From assembly GCA_965262665.1 (NCBI GenBank), contig OZ253551.1, forward strand, positions 744,001 to 808,000: a stretch of DNA of 64,000 nucleotides, read 5' to 3'. The stretch comes from CBDBND01 sp965262665. GTDB taxonomy: Bacteria > Pseudomonadota > Alphaproteobacteria > Rhodospirillales > Rhodospirillaceae. Below, piece after piece: positions 19,739-28,960 of this stretch (its first letter is position 1; every line of letters starts with the position of its first letter). The notes below the pieces were generated by a model. That model saw only the letters and a list, made by a program, of their open reading frames with translations. It ran no database searches and was not told where the DNA came from. A program made the position numbers and the translations under genes.

Positions 19739-20970
19739 TGCGCCCCTTCATTTTTGTTGCGTTTGATGCCCCGGATGATGGTGTTAGGCAGAAAGGCGTT
19801 ATCCCATTCCGGCTGACCCGGCAACGGTCGGAAACCGGTGCGCACGATAACAAGATCTTCAGACGGGACAATGTAAACCATGCGGCCCTCGGCCCCATCG
19901 AACATGAACAGATCTTCAGCCAGAAACGGTTCCGAATTGTACACGCCCGGATTGGGCACCTGGTTTATAGGAGACTCCGGGCGGTGATAGAGGCGGCGTT
20001 CGATGTGAGGGGTACCCAGCCAAATCATCAAACCGAAATGTTCTTTGTTGGCCGATGGTGTCAGCATTTCATCCAGCCAGTAATCGGGCAGCAGTTGCCG
20101 GTCCTGCCACTGTCCACGTTTCAGAATCAATAAGCCGAAACGCAACCAAGTTTCCGGTGGCAGCAGCAGACAACAACCGCCGTGGGGCATGCCCCCTTCC
20201 CGGTTCACCCAAATGGAACCACCTCTGGCTTCAAGCGGCTTGAGCAACGCTTCGGAGAAATAGTCGGTGTAACGTTTACCCGTAGCCCCTTGAATGATGT
20301 GAGGCATAATGTCGGCGGTCATGTCGCTGTAGTCGTATTCGGTTCCCGGCGTGAACGACATAGGGGGTTCGTTGAGCAGCACTTCGTCCCAATAGGGATC
20401 CAGATACCGGCGGGAACTGAGGCCGAATATTGGACGGTCCCGAATGCTGAACCAACGTAATCCGCTCGACATCTGTAGAACATTGCGGATGGTCATGGCT
20501 GATTTGTCGGTGCCGCGCCAGCGTGGGATGTAATCCGCCACGGAATCGTCAAGGGACCCGATGTGACCATCGGCGATGGCGCGGGCGATGAGCAGGCCGC
20601 CGACCATTTTGTGCATACTGCGGGAGTTGACGACATCCTCAGGCCCGAGGCCCATCCAGTATTCAGCAAATTGCAATGCGCCGTGGTGCCAGACCAGCAA
20701 GCTTTCGGAGCGGTTCCGTTCGGCAAAATCCCGAGCCGAGTTGAGAGCGTCGTCACTGATGGTGCGCTTATCGGAGGCAACTACGTCGTAAAACCCGCTG
20801 TGTGCCCCTTCGATGGCTTCAGTGGGCTGGTACCAGGTGTAACCATAGGGCTGATTGGTTTGGCCCTGGGTATAAAACCGCTCGATCAGGACGCGATTCG
20901 TCCACAGAAACACGGCCCCGCCAATGATCATCACGGCAAACGCGCTTAAGGCGATAGCCTGGATCTTCAT
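19735..20970 (-). CDS. Beta-lactamase-fold serine hydrolase, membrane-anchored paralogue
   Basis: The 411-residue protein has an N-terminal transmembrane helix (ALSAFAVMIIGGAVFLW) and the catalytic S118-M-H-K121 in SRSMHKMVGG. The YxN motif is altered to Y-S-D (YDYSDMTADIM). Towards the C-terminus it has VPSEDLVIVRTGF, closely matching SSADLVIVRTGM of its neighbour, which supports tandem duplication. The altered YxN motif may change chemistry or specificity. The start is 12 bp after the MFS gene stop. A periplasmic catalytic domain is expected. Confidence 0.88.
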   Translation of the reverse strand: MKIQAIALSAFAVMIIGGAVFLWTNRVLIERFYTQGQTNQPYGYTWYQPTEAIEGAHSGFYDVVASDKRTISDDALNSARDFAERNRSESLLVWHHGALQFAEYWMGLGPEDVVNSRSMHKMVGGLLIARAIADGHIGSLDDSVADYIPRWRGTDKSAMTIRNVLQMSSGLRWFSIRDRPIFGLSSRRYLDPYWDEVLLNEPPMSFTPGTEYDYSDMTADIMPHIIQGATGKRYTDYFSEALLKPLEARGGSIWVNREGGMPHGGCCLLLPPETWLRFGLLILKRGQWQDRQLLPDYWLDEMLTPSANKEHFGLMIWLGTPHIERRLYHRPESPINQVPNPGVYNSEPFLAEDLFMFDGAEGRMVYIVPSEDLVIVRTGFRPLPGQPEWDNAFLPNTIIRGIKRNKNEGAQ

Positions 20971-20982
20971 GGACCTGAACTC

Positions 20983-22230
20983 CTAGTGAGCCGGTTGCGG
21001 ATTGTTCACTTTGACTCGCCGTTCGATGGCGAACAAGAGAAGCGAACATAGAACCAGAGCGATCACACCAATGCACATGGCCATGACCTCTACCCCTTGG
21101 TCGATGAGCCAGCCAGTGAGAACAATGATGCACGAGGCAATCATGACATTAAGAAATACATTGAAGGAACGGATCGCCCCCATGTGTTTGGTGCCATACA
21201 TCTCCGCCCATAAAGTTACGAAAACCACCAGGCCGAGACCGAATGTAAACCCGGTTAAACCCATCAATACAAAGATCGTCATGGGATGATTTGCAAAACC
21301 CAATACCAGCAGCGCAGGGATCAGGGGCCATAGATAGATACTGATAAGCCGACGGAATCCCCATCGATCGACCAAAACGCCGCCGATCAAAGTGGCTGTA
21401 AGCGACATCACCGAGTAAAGCGCGTATCCACTGGCGAACATCGTCAGGTCCCAGCCTTTGACCTCCACCACATACAATTGATGGAACTGAATGGCGAAGA
21501 TGATAGACGGCACCGCGATCATAGCCGGTTGAATGAGCCAAAAGCGGATGTCTCGTAGAACCTCTCTCAAGGTCCATTGACGAACGCGTGTTTCCAGCGG
21601 TCCTTCTGAGAGTTCCTCCAAGCATTGTTCATACCGTCGGTGGCGCTCGCCATGGCCCCACAGCTGAATCATGATCAATGGCAAAACGAACAAAACGACA
21701 AACCAGCCGGAAAGGTTCCACGCCGTCCGCCAGTCGTAGGTGGCAATAAGCCACGCGCCGATGAGAGGGAAAATGGCGAATCCTAGAGCATACCCCGTGT
21801 TCGCTACAGCTGCGGCTTTGCCCCGTTCGGTATCAAAATATCGGGCCATACTGACTTGTGCCGACGTGCCCCATAGTCCTTGAGCGGTAAAGCGGACAAT
21901 CAATATTCCAATAAAAAGACTAACGACGGTTGTGGCCTGGGCAAACATCCAGCAACCAATAGCAACCGCGATTGTGGTCGCTCCGGTGAAGAGGCGGAGA
22001 TCGATACGGTCCAACAGGCGTCCCAGCACCAGAACGCAGACAGAGCCGACGATGGTAGCGGTTCCGTAAATCCCTGCGAGTTCACCGTGACTGAGGGACA
22101 GAGCGTTGCGGATTTCAGCATTATAGAGCGACACATAGAATGTCTGGCCCAACGCAAGAAAGACGTTGAGACCAAACCCAAAGCTGAGAAACCTTGGATT
22201 TGAAAGGAGAAACCGGAAATATCCCATCAA
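20983..22230 (-). CDS. MFS transporter
   Basis: The 415-residue integral membrane protein has about 12 hydrophobic helices, for example FGLNVFLALGQTFYVSLY, WMFAQATTVVSLFIGILIV and MTIFVLMGLTGFTFGLGLVV. The motif-A-like loops GRLLDRIDLRLF (after helix 2) and GGVLVDRWGFRRL (second half) define the major facilitator superfamily. A cytoplasmic central loop is rich in charged residues (GHGERHRRYEQCLEEL). It probably carries the pathway substrate or an intermediate across the inner membrane. It lies 5 bp after the alpha/beta hydrolase stop, in the compact operon. The transported compound is unknown. Confidence 0.92.
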   Translation of the reverse strand: MMGYFRFLLSNPRFLSFGFGLNVFLALGQTFYVSLYNAEIRNALSLSHGELAGIYGTATIVGSVCVLVLGRLLDRIDLRLFTGATTIAVAIGCWMFAQATTVVSLFIGILIVRFTAQGLWGTSAQVSMARYFDTERGKAAAVANTGYALGFAIFPLIGAWLIATYDWRTAWNLSGWFVVLFVLPLIMIQLWGHGERHRRYEQCLEELSEGPLETRVRQWTLREVLRDIRFWLIQPAMIAVPSIIFAIQFHQLYVVEVKGWDLTMFASGYALYSVMSLTATLIGGVLVDRWGFRRLISIYLWPLIPALLVLGFANHPMTIFVLMGLTGFTFGLGLVVFVTLWAEMYGTKHMGAIRSFNVFLNVMIASCIIVLTGWLIDQGVEVMAMCIGVIALVLCSLLLFAIERRVKVNNPQPAH

Positions 22231-22235
22231 TGCCG

Positions 22236-23069
22236 TTAGGCTGCGCCGTCAAAAAACGATCGAACCGTGCCAGCGATTTCTTCCGCGTGTACGTCCCACG
22301 CGATGGCGTGGCGAATATGAGTCATTTCAACGACGGTTGCGTTGGGAATTAGCGTGGCGGCCCGCCGACTGTTGTCTGCCAGCATATCGTCGAGGACAAC
22401 AATAAGAGCCGGTTGGGTGAGTTTTTGCAGCCGTCCTTCCGCGTCATAGCTCATCACCGCTTCCGGTGCGAACCACGCTTTCATGCCGGACCGCAGACGC
22501 TCTGTGAACAATTCCAAGCGCCGTTCTGGATCGAGCTCGGCATGACCTTCCAAAACGGTTTGTTGGTAAGAACCGGCGACAAAGTCGGGGTCTGTAAAGT
22601 AGGCCGGCGGTCCGCCAAAGCGCTGCATCATCATGGTGCGTTGTTCGTCAGAGAACAGCGCAACGGATGGGTAAGCGATCATTCGCACCAGGTCCGGCCG
22701 GATAACGGCCAATTCGGTACCGATCACGCTTCCCGTGTGTCCGCCAAAGACATCTACAGCGCCCTTGCCTCCCGCACCATACCCGAGGTTTTCCAAGGCC
22801 ATCGCCATGCCTTGGGCGTAGTCATTAATGGTGACCACATCCGGCGGCGCATCCGATCCGCCAAATCCCGGGGTATCCGGACACCACACCACTCTGTCCG
22901 TTGCAAGCACGTCCTGGAATGGCCGGTACTGGATGCCGGACATGGGGCTCTGATGAAAGCAAATAACAGGAGTCTTATCAGCGGTGCCGTCTGCGGGTCG
23001 CGCTTCGCGAACATGAATTTGTCCAAATGGACCGTCCAAATAGAGACGGTGGGCCGTGCTGCCTGACAT
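22236..23069 (-). CDS. Alpha/beta hydrolase with Thr at the nucleophile position
   Basis: I choose the ATG at 23069 (MSGSTAHRLYLDGPFGQIHV), which follows a GGGG-rich ribosome site. The longer form from 23114 would overlap the preceding stop. The fold is shown by VICFHQSPMSG, VWCPDTPGFGGSD, VDVFGGHTGSVIGTEL and MTHIRHAIAWD. The nucleophile elbow reads G-H-T-G-S, so Thr stands where Ser is usual. The candidate acid is in VVLDDML, and a histidine is present in HIRHAIAW. Thr here suggests either altered chemistry (C-C hydrolase or lyase-like) or loss of hydrolase activity. It lies second in the operon. Confidence 0.85.
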   Translation of the reverse strand: MSGSTAHRLYLDGPFGQIHVREARPADGTADKTPVICFHQSPMSGIQYRPFQDVLATDRVVWCPDTPGFGGSDAPPDVVTINDYAQGMAMALENLGYGAGGKGAVDVFGGHTGSVIGTELAVIRPDLVRMIAYPSVALFSDEQRTMMMQRFGGPPAYFTDPDFVAGSYQQTVLEGHAELDPERRLELFTERLRSGMKAWFAPEAVMSYDAEGRLQKLTQPALIVVLDDMLADNSRRAATLIPNATVVEMTHIRHAIAWDVHAEEIAGTVRSFFDGAA

Positions 23070-23101
23070 TTGAATCCCCCACACTGAACCGGAGTTTGTG
23101 T

Positions 23102-23650
23102 TTACCCCTGCCAAGCATTGGCAGCAAAGGCATCATCGACCTCGGTTTCCACAATATGATTGGTATAATTGCTCAGGGTCTTGAGGCCAATGCCAAGAAT
23201 GACGTCGAGAACGTTTTGCTTGCTATAGCCGCTCAAAAGAAAAGCGTCGATATCTGACTGCTCGGGATATCCTCGAGACTCAACCAGCTTCGCCGTAAAC
23301 GTTCGCAATGCTTCTAGCTTGGGAACCTCTATGGCCGTTCCGTCCCGGAGCGCGCGAATCACCTCCGCTGGAACTTTTTGCATCTGGGCAATGCTGGTGT
23401 GCGCCGCCATACAGTAATAACATGAATTGCCACGACTAACGGTGAGCAGAACCACTTGACGCTCGATCGGGGAAAGGTCGGTTTTCTGGTATACCTCATT
23501 CAGAGTCGTGTACCCTTTAAGGAGAGCTGGCGATTCAGCCATGTAACCAAGCATGTTGGGAACGAACCCCAGACCCTTTTGTACGCCTTCCAGCATGGAT
23601 TTGGCATCATCAGGGGCGGACTCTAATGTGTGCTGGGTGAAGTCGGACAT
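23102..23650 (-). CDS. AhpD-like / carboxymuconolactone decarboxylase-family protein
   Basis: A 182-residue cytoplasmic protein with the alkylhydroperoxidase D motif SCYYCMAAHT: C77-x2-C80 and H84, all catalytic residues present. Surrounding helices (PIERQVVLLTVSRGN, LSGYSKQNVLDVILGIGLKT) fit the CMD/peroxidase-related family. Such proteins act as thiol peroxidases or as small decarboxylase-like enzymes. It is the first gene of the seven-gene operon reading to 16515. The intergenic region 23651-23818 should hold the operon promoter, but I could not identify boxes with confidence. Confidence 0.9.
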   Translation of the reverse strand: MSDFTQHTLESAPDDAKSMLEGVQKGLGFVPNMLGYMAESPALLKGYTTLNEVYQKTDLSPIERQVVLLTVSRGNSCYYCMAAHTSIAQMQKVPAEVIRALRDGTAIEVPKLEALRTFTAKLVESRGYPEQSDIDAFLLSGYSKQNVLDVILGIGLKTLSNYTNHIVETEVDDAFAANAWQG

Positions 23651-24290
23651 TGTGCTCGTCCTTCAATTTTTTTGCTGTTGCACCGATGATGTGCACAGTA
23701 CCATTACACAGCGATTAGATTGATCACAGCTCGTTGACCTTCTTGAGTTGGAGGGTTTGAAGCGTGAACTCTACACGCCGGTCGTTCATAGGCACTGCAT
23801 GTCCGTCGTCAAAACATTTGGGACAAATGAGCGTGTTTTCTAACGGAGGATTTAGCTCATCTTGGTTGGCAGTTAAGCCGCCTGGCGTTGATGGTTCAAG
23901 CGGCGGTTTTGGCCGGTGAGTTTTTGGTTTTTTGTCTCCTTTCGATGATTGCGGTGTCTCGCCCGAAGGAGGCGTCAGCGGGGGTGACGGTGCCGATACT
24001 CTCATGGTAGCGGTGGTTATTGTAGTGATCGACGCAGGCGCCGATCTGGTTTTCCAGATCACCCGGCAGGAAGTAGTTCTTAAGCAGGATGCGGTGCTTC
24101 AGCGTTTGATGCCAGCGCTCGATCTTGCCTTGGGTCTGGGGGTGATGAGGTGCGCCGCGAACATGGTCTATTTTCTGATCCTCCAACCATTCAGCCAGAT
24201 CGCCGGAGACATAAGATGAGCCGTTGTCTGAGAGCAGCCTCGGCTTGTGGACGACTTTGGTCTGATCGCAGCCTGATGCTTTCAGTGCTA

Positions 24291-24992
24291 GAGCATTTCC
24301 GATTTATTCTGACGCATAGCCGTCAGCAACCAAGAAGTTCCTGCAGTGCTCGTGATTGAAGAGGCCGCAGACGTTACCGGCGGCTTTCCACAGATCATCG
24401 ATGGTGCGGGGTTTTAAGCGCTTCATGTGAGCTTTGAACTTTGAAAATGCGAGCTCGATCGGGTTGAAGTCCGGCGCATAGGGCGGCAGGAACAAAAGCC
24501 ATGCGCCCCGCTTTTCAACCGCCCGCCTGGCACCGTCGCGTTTGTCGGCCGGCAGATTGCCGGGGACAACAACAGCGCCTTTTTGAAGGGTCGGGGCGCG
24601 TTGCGTTTTGATGTACTGCTCGAATGCATCACCGTCCATGGCGCCCTCGATCAAATCAGGGCACCCAGGGCGCGGTCAGGCCGTCACCGCGCAATCCGGC
24701 AATGAAGGTCATGGTTTTCCAATGACCATGGGGAATGGCGGCAACCATCCGCTGGCCGCTGGGACAGCGCCCCCGCAGGCGCGCCATTTTGGTATTGATA
24801 CTTGTTTCGTCAAGGAACACGATCCTGCCGACCCGCTCGGGATGGGCCGGGAGCCAGGCCTGACGTTGGCGCCACCAAACGAATACGCAGGTCTTCCGAT
24901 ACAGCCACGATGCCCCCTCCAAAGCGGCTATCGAATCAGTCTGCCAAGACCATGACAACAAAATTTTGATTCATTCAACCTCGGAAACGCTC
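24291..24992 (-). mobile_element. IS630-family element, internally deleted
   Basis: The 702-bp insert has ends GAGCATTTCC and GAGCGTTTCC (read inward) and a TA duplication at 24289-24290 and 24993-24994. The target is CTAG, the known IS630 preference. Full relatives in this window are 1051-1053 bp, so about 350 bp, including the helix-turn-helix half of the transposase, is missing. Confidence 0.92.
24304..24961 (-). pseudogene. IS630 transposase, C-terminal DDE part only
   Basis: The catalytic domain is present in two overlapping frames. One contains IVFLDETSINTKMARLRGRC and IPHGHWKTMTFIAGL; the other contains LLFLPPYAPDFNPIELAFSK. The frame breaks near 24655. The usual second catalytic motif (VVMDN) reads VVVPGN, so the Asp is lost. 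The N-terminal DNA-binding domain is absent. It cannot be active. Confidence 0.85.
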
Positions 24993-25589
24993 TAGGTTCA
25001 ACGTCTCCGTCACATCATCGGCCCGCATGGTGGCGCACAGCTTCCAGGCGATGATGTAGCGCGAGAAGTCGTCCAGGATAGTCGACAGATAGAACCAGCC
25101 CCAGCCGATGACCTTGAGAGAGGTGAAGTCGGTCTGCCATAGCTGGTCGGGCGCGGTGGCCTTATCATGGAACTCATCGGCGGCCTTGACGACGACAACG
25201 GCTGGGCTGGTGATCAGGTCATGAGCCTTGAGCAGGCGGTAGACGGACGCTTCCGAGACGAAGGAGCCCTTGGTATCGGTAAACGTCACCGCCAGTTCCC
25301 TGGGCGACAGCTCCGGCTCATCCAGAGCCAGGTCCATGATCTGGTCGCGGATGTCGTCCGGGATACGGTTCCACACCCGGCGAGGACCACAGGGGTGGTC
25401 CTCAAGACCGGCTTCGCCGAAGGCCCGGTAGCGATCATACCATCTGTAGAATGTACGCGACGGAATGCCCAGCTTGTCCAGGGTGCGCCGGACCGGCAAG
25501 TGGGAGTGTTCGACCAGGCGGATGATCTCCAGCTTCTCGGATGCGGGGTACCTCATGCGCCGTATCCCCCAGCCCCGGTCATGCTTTTT

Positions 25590-25928
25590 TTAAAGCAGCC
25601 GGTTCTTAAGCGTCAGGTCGGCAACCAACTCCTTCATGTCACGCATCTCGCGGCGCAGCTCTTTGACTTCGCTCGAGGAGGCTTGCCGGGCGGTGTCGCC
25701 CGAAAGCCGCTTCTTGCCGGCCGCCAAAAACTCCTTCGACCAGCTGTAATACAGACTCTCGGCGATCCCCTCACGGCGGCACAGCTCGGAAATGCTGTCC
25801 TCGCCACGCAGACCTGCCAGGACAATCCGGATCTTCTCCTCAGCCGAATACTGCTTGCGCGTCTTGCGTCGGATATCCCGCACCGCCTGTTCGGCGCTGT
25901 CTCTTGTATCCATCGATTTCTGCCTCAT
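25590..25928 (-). CDS. IS3-family transposase OrfA
   Basis: A 112-residue helix-turn-helix protein. The segment RKQYSAEEKIRIVLAGLRGE, then SISELCRREGIAESLYYSWS, is the typical OrfA HTH. A coiled-coil-like tail follows (SSEVKELRREMRDMKELVAD). It binds the element ends and, in this family, is usually fused to OrfB by frameshifting. A run of A residues lies just past its stop, between 25556 and 25590. It appears intact although its orfB is broken, so any activity would require OrfB from elsewhere. Confidence 0.9.
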   Translation of the reverse strand: MRQKSMDTRDSAEQAVRDIRRKTRKQYSAEEKIRIVLAGLRGEDSISELCRREGIAESLYYSWSKEFLAAGKKRLSGDTARQASSSEVKELRREMRDMKELVADLTLKNRLL

Positions 25929-25996
25929 CTTCGTTTCCTTCAGTCTCTACGATGAGCCAGAAATCCTCCCTTATCAAAAACCCTCAATCTGTCCCA

Positions 25997-27496
25997 TAGA
26001 CGCTGACGTCAGACAGGGCTGCACTCGCCGCCGGAATTGCGCCAAAAATCGCAATAAGCGCGGAGGAAAAGGTCCTTCGGCTTGGCTACGGCGGCCTTCC
26101 CTTAGAAAAAGGCAATGCATTTTCAAATATTCAAGTGCCCAGCATTCTTTTGACCGGTGGTGTTTTTGAAGGTCTCACGCGATTTAACAGAGATGGCAGC
26201 ATCGCACCCTGGTTGGCGACGGACTGGGAAGCGGTGAATGACCTGACGTGGCGGTTCAAACTCCGCGACGATGTTGTTTTCTCCAACGGCAATCGGTTCG
26301 ACGCCGGCTCGGTCGTGCACACGGTCAACTATCTTGTCGGACCTGGCCCCCAGACTGAAGGGCTGCGCCGTGACTTTCGCTTTTTATCGGGCGCCAAAAC
26401 CGTCGACACGTACACAGTAGACATTGAAACCAAGAATCCCGTCCCCATGTTTCCCCGCTACGCCGCCGTGTTGCTTATCGTCGAGCCCGAGGCATGGCAA
26501 AGCATGGGAGTTGAGCAATTCAAGTTGACCCCAGTGGGTACCGGTCCGCTCACTATTGAAGACTGGGAACCAGCGCGTTGCATAACCCGCATCAACAGAA
26601 GGTCATGGCGGTCGCTCGCCATCGACGGTGTGGATTTTATGGTATTGCCCGACGTGTCTTCGCGCATTCAAGCCATTCTGTCGGATGGTCTTGACGTGGC
26701 CTATCAGCTGGCGCCTGAAGACTTTCCCACCATCGAAGGCTATGGCGGCAGCATTGCGTCGGTCAAAGACGGTGCGACGACTACTGTGATGCTGCAATTC
26801 GAAGAAGGCCGGGATACGCCATTGCAAGACGTTCGCGTTCGCCATGCGTTGAACCACGCGGTTGATAAACAAACCATTGTGGATGTTCTGATGGGCGGGC
26901 AGACCGTCCTCGCCACCCAGGCGACCGTCCGGGAAGCCTATGGTTACGATCCTGCGTTGAAGCCCTACACTTACGATCCTGACAAGGCTAAAACACTGCT
27001 GGCGGAGGCGGGATATGCCGACGGTTTTGACATGACCCTCGAAACCTCAGGCGGAGGCACCAACGGTTGGTTGGTTGTGCAGCGGGTTGCCGACGATCTC
27101 GGGCGTGTTGGTGTCAAGGTTGATATACGTCAGAAACCAGTGATGCGGTTCCTGTTGGATTTTGTTCGTGACCGCATCGACACCGACGCCTTCACTTTAC
27201 AATGGGGCTCATACCCGATTCTGGATGCGATTCAGATGACCAACATCAATTCATGCCGCAAGTCATCACCGTGGTATTGCGACCGAACCATTCAGCCGGT
27301 CATAGAAGCGGCCTGGGTCGAGACGGACCCGGATAAGGCATTGGCGCTCCGGCACCAAGTGATGCGCCATTACCACGACGTTGCACCCTGCATCTATCTG
27401 CATGAGAACATGGCCTTTCAGGGTCTCCACCCGCGCGTCTCAGGGTTTCGTCAGACGTTCGGTTATATCGACTTTGAAAACATCCGCATAAGCTGA
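25997..27496 (+). CDS. ABC transporter peptide/nickel-type substrate-binding protein, 5' end lost
   Basis: A solute-binding protein of family 5. The frame is open from the IS3 end: a partial signal sequence (RAALAAGIAPKIAISAEEKV) leads into LRLGYGGLPLEKGNAFSNIQ. It then has the hallmarks EGLTRFNRDGSIAPWLATDW, VRHALNHAVDKQTIVDVLMGG and LLAEAGYADGFDM. The natural start codon and promoter lie on the far side of, or were removed by, the IS3 at 23819-25996. The GTG at 26135 could give a cytoplasmic fragment but would remove the signal. No permease or ATPase genes are nearby. It is probably a non-functional or orphan periplasmic binding protein for oligopeptides or another organic solute. Confidence 0.85.
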
Positions 27497-27657
27497 TTTT
27501 GAAGCTCATGGCCTAATCCACAGTCCATTGCGCCGCGTACAAAGTTTGGGAAATAGCCGAAATGCGGTCAGCCCATCGTGAGTCCTTTTGTCAGGCGCTT
27601 GAGAGGACTAGGACTCACCTGGAACTACCCTGAACGGCGCAGATTGAGGGAACCATC

Positions 27658-28788
27658 ATGTACATGAACTTTTGGTACGCCGCCGAACTGAGCGAAAACA
27701 TCACCGACACACCGGTGAAAGTCCGCATGCTGGGTTTCGATTTCGTTTTGTTCCGCGATTCGGGCGGCGAAGCCCATTGCCTGTCCAACGTATGTGTTCA
27801 CCGCGGCGGGTCTTTGGCTCATGGCAAGATAAAAGGCGACTGCATCGAGTGCCCCTATCACGGCTGGCAGTTCAATGGTGCGAATGGCGCGTGTATGAAG
27901 ATTCCGTCCCTTGGTCCTGACGGTAAAATCCCCACCCGGGCAAAGGTCGACTCCTACCCCACGGAAGAACGTTACGGTGTGATCTTCGCTTTTCTCGGCG
28001 ACCTGCCCGAAGCCGAGCGGTCGCCAATAATGGATGTCCCTGAATGGGAACGGGACGGCTGGGCCATCACCACTCAGCATGGCGACTGGGAAGTGAACTA
28101 CCAACGTTCAACGGAAAACACTTTGGACCCCGCTCACACGGAATTCGTTCATCCCTCCATGGGATATCAGGGTGACCGGGATGACTATGACGTGCCCGAC
28201 TTACAAGTAGTGGACAAGGAATGGGGTACAGGCACCATGACGACATTCGTCTCCCCGGACTTGCCGCACGAAAAAATGAAAGGGCTCAAGGGGGGAGGAC
28301 AAATGGAAGCGGGCGCCGGCAACCATGGCCCTTCAACCACGTGGACTTTTCTACACTTCAGCCCGCATGCGTGGGCACATCAGTATAGTTTTAATACCCC
28401 AATCGACGAAAAGACGTTGCGCCGATTTTCTTTTCAGGCTCGCAACTTCAAAATCGAGCCGGAAATGGATGATGTCATCAATGAACGCAATGCGGCGGTG
28501 TCGGAGCAGGATAGGGTAGTCATTACTCGGCTGGAACCGGTGCTCACTCCCCTTTCGTCCACGGAAGAAGTCATGGTCAAAGCCGACGCAGTGGTTGTGC
28601 GCTTCAGAGAATATTTGAAGGACTGGGAGAACCGGGGTTGGCGCATCGATTCAGCCAAGGTGGAAGCGCTGCGCGACCAAAAAGCGTTTGTCATTCCAAG
28701 CCCGGCCCGGCGTCACTCGAAAGGGTGGGCGATTGAGGCGGCACCGATTGTCGCGCCCGATGTGGCGACTAAGGCCGCCGCTGAGTAG
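27658..28788 (+). CDS. Rieske [2Fe-2S] aromatic ring-hydroxylating oxygenase subunit
   Basis: A 376-residue paralogue of the enzyme at 865-1995. Rieske ligands are C46-x-H48 (CVHRGGS) and C65-x2-H68 (CPYHGW). The mononuclear iron site is in NTLDPAHTEFVHPSMG, with N154, D157, H160 and H165. The beginning (MYMNFWYAAELSENITDTPV) and the ending (VIPSPARRHSKGWAIEAA) are collinear with the first copy, but the middle differs strongly, suggesting a different substrate. No reductase or ferredoxin gene is next to it. It stands alone between the ABC binding protein and the S10 peptidase. Cytoplasmic; intact. Confidence 0.92.
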   Translation: MYMNFWYAAELSENITDTPVKVRMLGFDFVLFRDSGGEAHCLSNVCVHRGGSLAHGKIKGDCIECPYHGWQFNGANGACMKIPSLGPDGKIPTRAKVDSYPTEERYGVIFAFLGDLPEAERSPIMDVPEWERDGWAITTQHGDWEVNYQRSTENTLDPAHTEFVHPSMGYQGDRDDYDVPDLQVVDKEWGTGTMTTFVSPDLPHEKMKGLKGGGQMEAGAGNHGPSTTWTFLHFSPHAWAHQYSFNTPIDEKTLRRFSFQARNFKIEPEMDDVINERNAAVSEQDRVVITRLEPVLTPLSSTEEVMVKADAVVVRFREYLKDWENRGWRIDSAKVEALRDQKAFVIPSPARRHSKGWAIEAAPIVAPDVATKAAAE

Positions 28789-28960
28789 AAATGTAAAGAA
28801 AACCTCGTTCGCTTTTGATTAGGCTGTGATGAGAATCACCAACAAGAACCCCAAAGTAACGCCTCTAGGGTTTTTGTTTTACTCTCAAGCGTGGTAGTCA
28901 AAGCCAACGTAAAAATACTAATACAACTCCTAATAAACGAACCCCCAAGGGACGATTGCC

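Larger units (their letters stand above)
23896..25556 (-). pseudogene. IS3-family transposase OrfB, split by IS630 element
   Basis: The N-terminal part (25556 to 24993) has the HTH_21 and integrase start: QLWQTDFTSLKVIGWGWFYL with the first catalytic Asp. The C-terminal part (24290 to 23896) has RLLSDNGSSY with the second Asp, then HPQTQGKIERWHQTLK with the Glu. The join is exact if the insert and one TA are removed (VTETLNL-ALKASGCDQ). The only visible lesion is therefore the IS630 insertion. Confidence 0.9.
23819..25996 (-). mobile_element. IS3-family element interrupted by an IS630-type element
   Basis: Imperfect terminal inverted repeats begin TGGGACAAATGAGCGTG on the left and, read inward from the right, TGGGACAGATTGAGGG; both continue into a shared GGAGGATTT block. 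The element reads right to left with orfA at 25590-25928 and orfB at 25556-23896, the latter split by the insert at 24291-24992. No clear target duplication is seen. Its right end lies against the truncated ABC binding-protein gene. A fragment of the same element occurs at 60282-60508. Confidence 0.88.
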
